Made by a program: the position numbers and the translations under genes. The notes under the pieces were generated by a model. It ran no database searches. It was not told where the DNA came from and saw only the letters and a list, made by a program, of their open reading frames with translations. Positions 59,819-64,000 of a stretch of 64,000 bases of DNA are shown here, piece by piece; the first letter of the stretch is position 1, and each line of letters starts with the position of its first letter. The DNA comes from Chryseobacterium sp. SORGH_AS_0447 (GTDB taxonomy: Bacteria; Bacteroidota; Bacteroidia; Flavobacteriales; Weeksellaceae). The stretch covers positions 2,846,501 through 2,910,500 of the forward strand of contig NZ_JAUTAR010000001.1 of NCBI RefSeq assembly GCF_030818695.1, read 5' to 3'.

Positions 59819-59894
59819 CAGCGAATTTCTCATGTTTAATTTGAGTTTTCATGGTTATTAGTTTTTTAATCCCCGTCGCAAGTCGGGGATTTTT
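59819..59894 (+). ncRNA. Small terminated transcript with nine-codon frame, copy 2
   Basis: Same 40-base core as at 22702-22741, with ATG 59832 to TAG 59859-59861 (M-F-N-L-S-F-H-G-Y). It ends in the terminator ATCCCCG-TCGCAAGT-CGGGGAT with TTTTTTATTGC. The terminator stem differs from copy 1 while core and trailing ATTGC are the same, so selection or copying acts on the core. The next gene starts at 60051 with 150 bases between, too far for a tight leader. Confidence 0.5.
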
Positions 59895-60050
59895 TATTGC
59901 AATAATTACAACCATCCGTTTATTTTTGTCTTATTTCCCTACCACAGTTCTGAGAATTTTATTCATTAAAAATTTAATTTCATTTAAAATTCTACCCGGT
60001 CTGGCACAACTTGTGATATAGCAGAGATACACCATTAAAATCATAACACT

Positions 60051-60482
60051 ATGTCGATAAAAATACAAGTCGCTGTCTGCACAGAATGCAAAGGCTATTT
60101 TTCAGCTGCACCATTGGAACAGAAAAACGCAAATCACCCGGATATTATTGATCATTTTTTCTATCATGGCGAACCATGGTTCACTCTTGACTGTAAAACC
60201 TTTGAAAAGTCGAAAAAGCTTGAAAATACACAAATTGTTGTTACCGACCTTGAAGAGCATGCAAAGGATGATCATAGGTACTGCAACTGCAAGAAGAAAG
60301 AAGTTTCTGCTCAAGTAAAATATGCTTATGAAGCATTACAAACTGAAAAGTATCTTCCGTATATGGAAAAGAATGAAATGGAAAATGAAATTTACTTCAA
60401 AGATTTGTATTACACCTATAATAATTTTCATGGGATTGCTGCTGCAAGCCACCACAGAAATTCAGGCACAAAATTTCGCTGA
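60051..60482 (+). CDS. Cys/His-rich hypothetical protein next to exonuclease III
   Basis: 143 residues, cytosolic, unrecognised family. The N-terminal CTECKG and central HRYCNCKKK give four Cys that could bind zinc; His-rich phrases DHFFYHG and AAASHHRNSG add possible ligands. It starts 150 bases after the micro-unit terminator and ends 12 bases before xthA, so both are probably on one mRNA. A role in DNA repair with exonuclease III is a guess from position only. Confidence 0.6.
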   Translation: MSIKIQVAVCTECKGYFSAAPLEQKNANHPDIIDHFFYHGEPWFTLDCKTFEKSKKLENTQIVVTDLEEHAKDDHRYCNCKKKEVSAQVKYAYEALQTEKYLPYMEKNEMENEIYFKDLYYTYNNFHGIAAASHHRNSGTKFR

Positions 60483-60494
60483 ATATAACATGTC

Positions 60495-61274
60495 ATGAAA
60501 ATTGCAACATACAACGTGAACGGCGTAAACGGTCGGCTTCCTGTGCTCCTTAAATGGTTACAGGAAGCCGACCCTGATATTGTATGCCTGCAGGAACTCA
60601 AGGCACCGCAGGAAAAATTTCCTGAAACATCTATTCATGAGGCTGGCTATCATGCCATATGGAAAGGGCAGAAAAGCTGGAACGGGGTGGCCATTCTCGC
60701 TAAAAAAAACCTGGAAATTACCGAAGTACAAAGAGAACTGCCAGGTGATGAAGATGATGTCCAGAGCCGTTATATAGAAGCCATCATCGGCCAGATAGTA
60801 ATATGCTGCCTTTATCTCCCGAATGGAAATCCGTTTCCGGGCCCGAAATTCGAATATAAATTAGACTGGCTCAAGCGTTTTAAAAAACGTACCAATGACC
60901 TCATTAAAATGGATCTTCCGGCAATACTAATCGGAGATTTTAATATTATCCCCACTCCTTTTGATGTTCACAAACCGGAAAAATGGGAAGACGATGCCTT
61001 ATTCCGGCCTGAAGTACGTAAAGCCTTTGCCGATCTTTTAAAAAAAGGCTGGACCGATTCCATCCGCACCCTATTTCCGGAAGAAAAAATCTACACATTC
61101 TGGGATTATCTCTATAAAGCGTATTCACGTGATGCAGGTATTCGGCTGGATCATATTCTGCTGAATCCGTACCTGAAACCAAGGCTGCAGTCCGGAGGTG
61201 TTGACAAACACGTTCGCGGCTGGGAAAAAAGCAGTGATCATGCTCCTGTCTGGATTGAATTGAAAGAGGTATAA
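60495..61274 (+). CDS. xthA: Exodeoxyribonuclease III
   Basis: 259 residues, Mg2+-dependent AP endonuclease and 3'-exonuclease for base-excision repair. Active-site elements in order: ATYNVNGVNGR, CLQELKAPQ (metal Glu), NGVAILAKK, YLPNGNP, IGDFNIIPTP (Asp-Asn), the Trp/Tyr loop TFWDYLYKAYSRDAGIRLDHI, and KSSDHAPVWIEL with the catalytic Asp-His. Length is standard. Operon with the Cys-rich gene upstream; a terminator follows. Confidence 0.95.
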   Translation: MKIATYNVNGVNGRLPVLLKWLQEADPDIVCLQELKAPQEKFPETSIHEAGYHAIWKGQKSWNGVAILAKKNLEITEVQRELPGDEDDVQSRYIEAIIGQIVICCLYLPNGNPFPGPKFEYKLDWLKRFKKRTNDLIKMDLPAILIGDFNIIPTPFDVHKPEKWEDDALFRPEVRKAFADLLKKGWTDSIRTLFPEEKIYTFWDYLYKAYSRDAGIRLDHILLNPYLKPRLQSGGVDKHVRGWEKSSDHAPVWIELKEV

Positions 61275-61313
61275 TCTTCGACAGAATTGATAAAAAAATT
61301 CATTGATAAAAAA

Positions 61314-61347
61314 TAAAGTTATCCTGATTTCAGGATAACTTTTAATT
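61314..61347. terminator. Terminator after xthA
   Basis: AAGTTATCCTG and CAGGATAACTT around ATTT, T-rich beyond; could also serve the converging DUF4142 gene. Confidence 0.78.
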
Positions 61348-61382
61348 TTTAAATAAGCTTTTGCAGATGTATTAGATACGTA

Positions 61383-62003
61383 CTATTTCACTGCAGCCTG
61401 CGCTTTTTCAGATTCCATTAAGTGATGCTCTAAGGTAGGCAGTGTGTTGCTTGCAAAAGATTTCAGTGAAGTTTCCGTACCTCCCGAAGCCTCTTTCTTA
61501 AATTCTGCAATATCCTTTTTATGATCAGTTACCATAAGATCGGTATAGGCACGGTCGAATTCCGCTCCTTTTTTAGCTTTCAGTTCATCGTACTGTTTCT
61601 GCTGATCCGCATCAAGGGTTGTAGGAAGCGTATATTTGGCCGTAGCAGCCCATGCTTTCAGTTCATTATTGGCTTTTCCATGATCTTTTACCATCATTGA
61701 TCCTAATGATTTTACAGTAGCATTCTGGGCATTGGTTTTGGCCAGGTCACCCATCATGACTTCCATCATACCTCCTTTGGCTGCCGCATCAGCAAATTTT
61801 TTGTCCTGATCGCTTAAAGAAGTAGATGCCGCAGTGTTTTGGTTCATGGTTGAAGCCGAATCGGTTGTGGATGTTGCCATTCCCGTATCTGCAGGTGCAG
61901 ACATAGCGGTGCTGTCGGCTGATTCGTTTGCTGTTGTTGTTTCGTTTTTCTTACAAGCCACCATAGTTCCAACGGCTAATAGGGCTAAAATTGTCTTTTT
62001 CAT
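61383..62003 (-). CDS. DUF4142 lipoprotein
   Basis: 206 residues. Lipobox GTMVAC (Cys17), then a Ser/Thr/Ala-rich spacer (about 20-65) and a DUF4142 four-helix domain: DKKFADAAAKGGMMEVMMGD, SLGSMMVKDHGKANNELKA, RAYTDLMVTDHKKDIAEFK and LPTLEHHLMESEKAQ. The His residues recur in the manner of a ferritin-like bundle, but full metal ligation is not evident. Many relatives are stress-induced envelope proteins (family knowledge). Transcribed alone. Confidence 0.9.
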   Translation of the reverse strand: MKKTILALLAVGTMVACKKNETTTANESADSTAMSAPADTGMATSTTDSASTMNQNTAASTSLSDQDKKFADAAAKGGMMEVMMGDLAKTNAQNATVKSLGSMMVKDHGKANNELKAWAATAKYTLPTTLDADQQKQYDELKAKKGAEFDRAYTDLMVTDHKKDIAEFKKEASGGTETSLKSFASNTLPTLEHHLMESEKAQAAVK

Positions 62004-62114
62004 AATATTAATAAATGGTTGATAAATTTTTTGGTGTTATGCGAATAAACTTAACGATAAAATGGGTCACCGGTTTATGCGCAGGATCATAATCTGTAAA
62101 TTAATTTTAAAAAT

Positions 62115-62165
62115 AAAAGTTGACCCTTTAAAAATAAAAGAAGCTCTTCCGTAACTGAAACAGCT
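62115..62165 (-). terminator. Terminator after the 53-residue gene
   Basis: On the minus strand, AGAAGCT and AGCTTCT flank a loop and are followed by TTTATTTTTAAA. Confidence 0.55.
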
Positions 62166-62179
62166 TCTTCTATCGATGA

Positions 62180-62341
62180 TTATACAAAATTATTGTATTT
62201 GATATTTCCGGTAGCTCCCATTGGAAGGAATACCACTTTTCTTTTGATCATTTTTGCTTTCTCAAGAGCTTTAAGTGCTTTCTGACGCTCGATCTCTTTG
62301 TTCAGGGATACCGCATTATCCCATTCGTTTGAATTTTTCAT
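62180..62341 (-). CDS. Small protein, 53 residues
   Basis: ATG at 62341 to TAA at 62180. It reads M-K-N-S-N-E-W-D-N-A-V-S, then a charged helix KEIERQKALKALEKAKMIKR, then KVVFLPMGATGNIKYNNFV. Soluble and basic; no family is recognised. Codon use is ordinary, it has a hairpin terminator right after the stop, and no other frame is open, so it is probably real. It lies between the DUF4142 gene and the carotenoid operon, all on the minus strand. Confidence 0.55.
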   Translation of the reverse strand: MKNSNEWDNAVSLNKEIERQKALKALEKAKMIKRKVVFLPMGATGNIKYNNFV

Positions 62342-62477
62342 AATATAATATTTAAGTGATTGGTGTGTCTGTATCAGTATGCTTTTCAGCTATAAATGTG
62401 TTTACATAAAACAGGCCACTTTTTATATTTTATGAAAAAAAATAATATTTTTTTATATTTAAATGAAAGATTTACAC

Positions 62478-63191
62478 TTAATTTATTACCTGTTGGTTTT
62501 CAGCCACTTCTTTCTTTCTGAATTTCTGAAAAAAGAAGATATTCCATAAAATAAGTTCGTAGCCATAGACGGTATCTTCAATAGGAATAGTTAGAATCCT
62601 GATTCCTATAAAATCTTTCGGATTGTAATTTACGATCGGAGATTCCAGCCCGGTTCCGGTTAAAATACCATTAACCATCAAAAAGCCGGGCATCAAAAGA
62701 AGATATATGAATGAAGCTTTGCCGATCCACCGTACTTTGAGAGCAAAATGCAGAACAGCCAGGCTGAATGCCGTCGTGATGAAAGTAAGGCTGGTGTAAA
62801 TTTTATCGATGAAATAAATTCCGATCATCAAAGCCAGCAAAATACATATCAGTACAAAAGCTTTCTCCCGCAAAGGTTTCCAGTCAAGCTTAAAAAACTT
62901 ATCCAGACAGAAATATGTAAACATACAAGAAAAGGGAATACAGAAAAAGAAAAGGATTTCTTCAACCGGTAGTTTAAGTAACCGGATTCCGATCAGGTAG
63001 CGGTCATTAAACCACCATACCCCTATTTTGGTAAACCATGCATCCCAGATAATAAAAACCACTGCCACGATTAATGATGCCGAAAAAAAGGCTCCGAAAT
63101 GCCTGTTGAATTTGATTTTTGGATGAAAGGAGAAGATAAAGCAAATAATTACGGTAAAGAAATTGATAAGAAGGTAAGTATATTGCAGCAT
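62478..63191 (-). CDS. Lycopene cyclase, fused CarR/CrtYcd type
   Basis: 237 residues, integral membrane, about 7 helices. Two internal repeats carry the family's short acid motif: KLPVEEILFFFCIPFS in the first and TIPIEDTVYGYELI in the second, so both subunits of the heterodimeric type are joined in one chain. It closes lycopene ends to beta-rings, making beta-carotene. It is third in the operon crtB-crtZ-cyclase, starting 3 bases after the crtZ stop, which predicts zeaxanthin as a product together with crtZ. Confidence 0.9.
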   Translation of the reverse strand: MLQYTYLLINFFTVIICFIFSFHPKIKFNRHFGAFFSASLIVAVVFIIWDAWFTKIGVWWFNDRYLIGIRLLKLPVEEILFFFCIPFSCMFTYFCLDKFFKLDWKPLREKAFVLICILLALMIGIYFIDKIYTSLTFITTAFSLAVLHFALKVRWIGKASFIYLLLMPGFLMVNGILTGTGLESPIVNYNPKDFIGIRILTIPIEDTVYGYELILWNIFFFQKFRKKEVAENQQVIN

Positions 63192-63194
63192 CCT

Positions 63195-63650
63195 TTATTT
63201 TTTTTTATTAAAATACATCTTAAAATACTTCACGGGAACCCAAAGAAAACCAAAGCATTCGCCTTCTTCCTTTCCGATATGCTTGTGATGCTGTTTATGG
63301 GCTCTTCTAATCGCCAGCAAATATGGATTTTCGGTATCACGAAGTACTTTCAGACGCTGGTGGATGAAAATATCGTGTACGAAGAAATACGCCATTCCGT
63401 ACAGGGCAATTCCAACAGCAATGTAGAACCAATAATTGAAGCCCTGTATGGTGCCGTAGTACATCAGCATAATGGTTGGAAGCGCAAAAATCACAAAAAA
63501 ATAATCATTTTTTTCCATGGGTCCGTCATTGCTGTGATCGTGATGATCTTTGTGAAGCGCCCAGAGAAATCCGTGCATGATGTATTTATGAGTAAGCCAG
63601 GTAATCCCTTCCATAATGAAGAAAGTAGCTGCCACGATAAGAAAATTCAT
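63195..63650 (-). CDS. crtZ: Beta-carotene hydroxylase
   Basis: 151 residues, membrane di-iron hydroxylase. All four histidine clusters of the family are visible: HKYIMH, HKDHH, HDIFIH and HKQHH. It adds 3-hydroxyl groups to the beta-rings to give zeaxanthin. Length is standard. It starts 25 bases after the crtB stop and is followed by the lycopene cyclase. Confidence 0.95.
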   Translation of the reverse strand: MNFLIVAATFFIMEGITWLTHKYIMHGFLWALHKDHHDHSNDGPMEKNDYFFVIFALPTIMLMYYGTIQGFNYWFYIAVGIALYGMAYFFVHDIFIHQRLKVLRDTENPYLLAIRRAHKQHHKHIGKEEGECFGFLWVPVKYFKMYFNKKK

Positions 63651-63675
63651 ATAAATAATTTAAGTAGTATTGATG

Positions 63676-63999
63676 CTATAATAAAGAGGTTTTGTACTGT
63701 ACGTAGCAGCTCATCATCAGAGAAATCTTCGCACTGTTTGATATTCTTATTCTTTCACTCAGGATTTTTTCTGCCGATTTTCTCTTGATCTTCTTAAATA
63801 AAGAAATATAATATTTGTAGGCAAGATAGACTCCGAACCTTGAAGAAGCCGGAAGTTTCTTTATGCCGACTAAAGCCTGTCTGAACTCCTCCTCTATTTC
63901 TTTTTCGATGGAAAGCTTTACATTATTGTCAAATGATGTCATATCCAGATTTGGAAAATAGCTTCTTCCCAATGTATAATAATCATCTTTCATATCTCT
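63676..63999 (-). CDS. crtB: Phytoene synthase, C-terminal part, cut by window edge
   Basis: The last 105 or more residues of a squalene/phytoene synthase. The frame continues past the apparent ATG (63993) into R-D at the window edge, and R-D-M-K-D-D-Y-Y-T-L-G-R matches the conserved RDLxxDYxxLGR segment with the second Asp-rich site. So the Met is internal and the start lies beyond 64000. The C-terminus (FGVYLAYKYYISLFKKIKRKS...ERIRISNSAKI) is typical. It condenses two geranylgeranyl diphosphates to phytoene; first visible gene of the carotenoid operon. Confidence 0.92.
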   Translation of the reverse strand, partial: RDMKDDYYTLGRSYFPNLDMTSFDNNVKLSIEKEIEEEFRQALVGIKKLPASSRFGVYLAYKYYISLFKKIKRKSAEKILSERIRISNSAKISLMMSCYVQYKTSLL

Positions 64000-64000
64000 C

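Noticed and set aside
1..64000. CRISPR arrays, rRNA and tRNA genes
   Set aside because: No regularly spaced repeats, no rRNA-like stretches and no cloverleaf with a T-loop consensus were found on reading both strands; short divergent tRNAs cannot be excluded without a scan.

Overview
The window looks like chromosomal DNA of a Bacteroidota member of class Flavobacteriia, most probably Chryseobacterium or a close Weeksellaceae relative. The evidence is the gene content: T9SS sorting domain, DUF4249 with TonB receptor pairs, GldI-type lipoprotein, DUF4294, DUF4142, CrtZ with CarR-type lycopene cyclase, and DAHP synthase fused to chorismate mutase. Promoter-like TAnnTTTG boxes and AT-rich intergenic DNA fit as well. 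No rRNA, tRNA or CRISPR array was seen. About 57 protein genes are listed; three are broken or frameshifted and two run off the window edges.

Layout. 1-7 kb: serA (cut by the left edge), a DUF1015 gene, two secreted M28 peptidase paralogues (one lacking catalytic residues), and between them a membrane-protein gene broken by an IS4-family element. 7-12.5 kb: secreted proteins that share modules (VGINT/GIGT repeats, a phage-fibre-like C-terminal module) and a periplasmic aspartyl protease with a PDZ domain. 12.6-14.5 kb: an AT-rich stand-alone DUF4062 gene (possible defence protein) and a small secreted protein gene with an in-frame stop. 14.7-27.3 kb: mostly housekeeping, with immunophilins (a cyclophilin-FKBP fusion and GldI), ilvE, mnmD, a NUDIX hydrolase, DUF4294, an M42 peptidase, rpe, ndk, rsgA, DAHP synthase-chorismate mutase, and dnaX split at an A10 run. 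27.4-31 kb: an alpha-oxoamine synthase with a TetR regulator, a LuxR regulator and a DUF1349 protein. 31-42 kb: Na+/H+ antiporter, MFS transporter, HAD phosphatase, TPR-LuxR regulator, T9SS cargo protein, Lrp regulator and a di-haem peroxidase. 42.5-51.5 kb: TonB receptor with DUF4249 lipoprotein, a second outer-membrane barrel, aldo/keto reductase with AraC regulator, and a PQQ-type sugar dehydrogenase. 52.1-59.5 kb: a six-gene minus-strand signalling cluster (two histidine kinases, two lone receivers, CheR, CheB) with no chemoreceptor. 60-62 kb: exonuclease III with a Cys-rich partner, and a DUF4142 lipoprotein. 62.5-64 kb: a carotenoid operon (crtB cut by the right edge, crtZ, lycopene cyclase).

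The most unusual structure that ordinary annotation would miss is a 40-base sequence, identical at 22702-22741 and 59827-59866. It contains a nine-codon reading frame, and in each place it is followed by a different rho-independent terminator. A degenerate third copy lies at 21834-21862. It looks like a dispersed family of very small terminated transcription units. Other points worth checking are the dnaX A10 tract (transcriptional slippage or indel), the catalytically degenerate M28 paralogue, the CheR/CheB cluster without receptors, and the DUF4062 protein.
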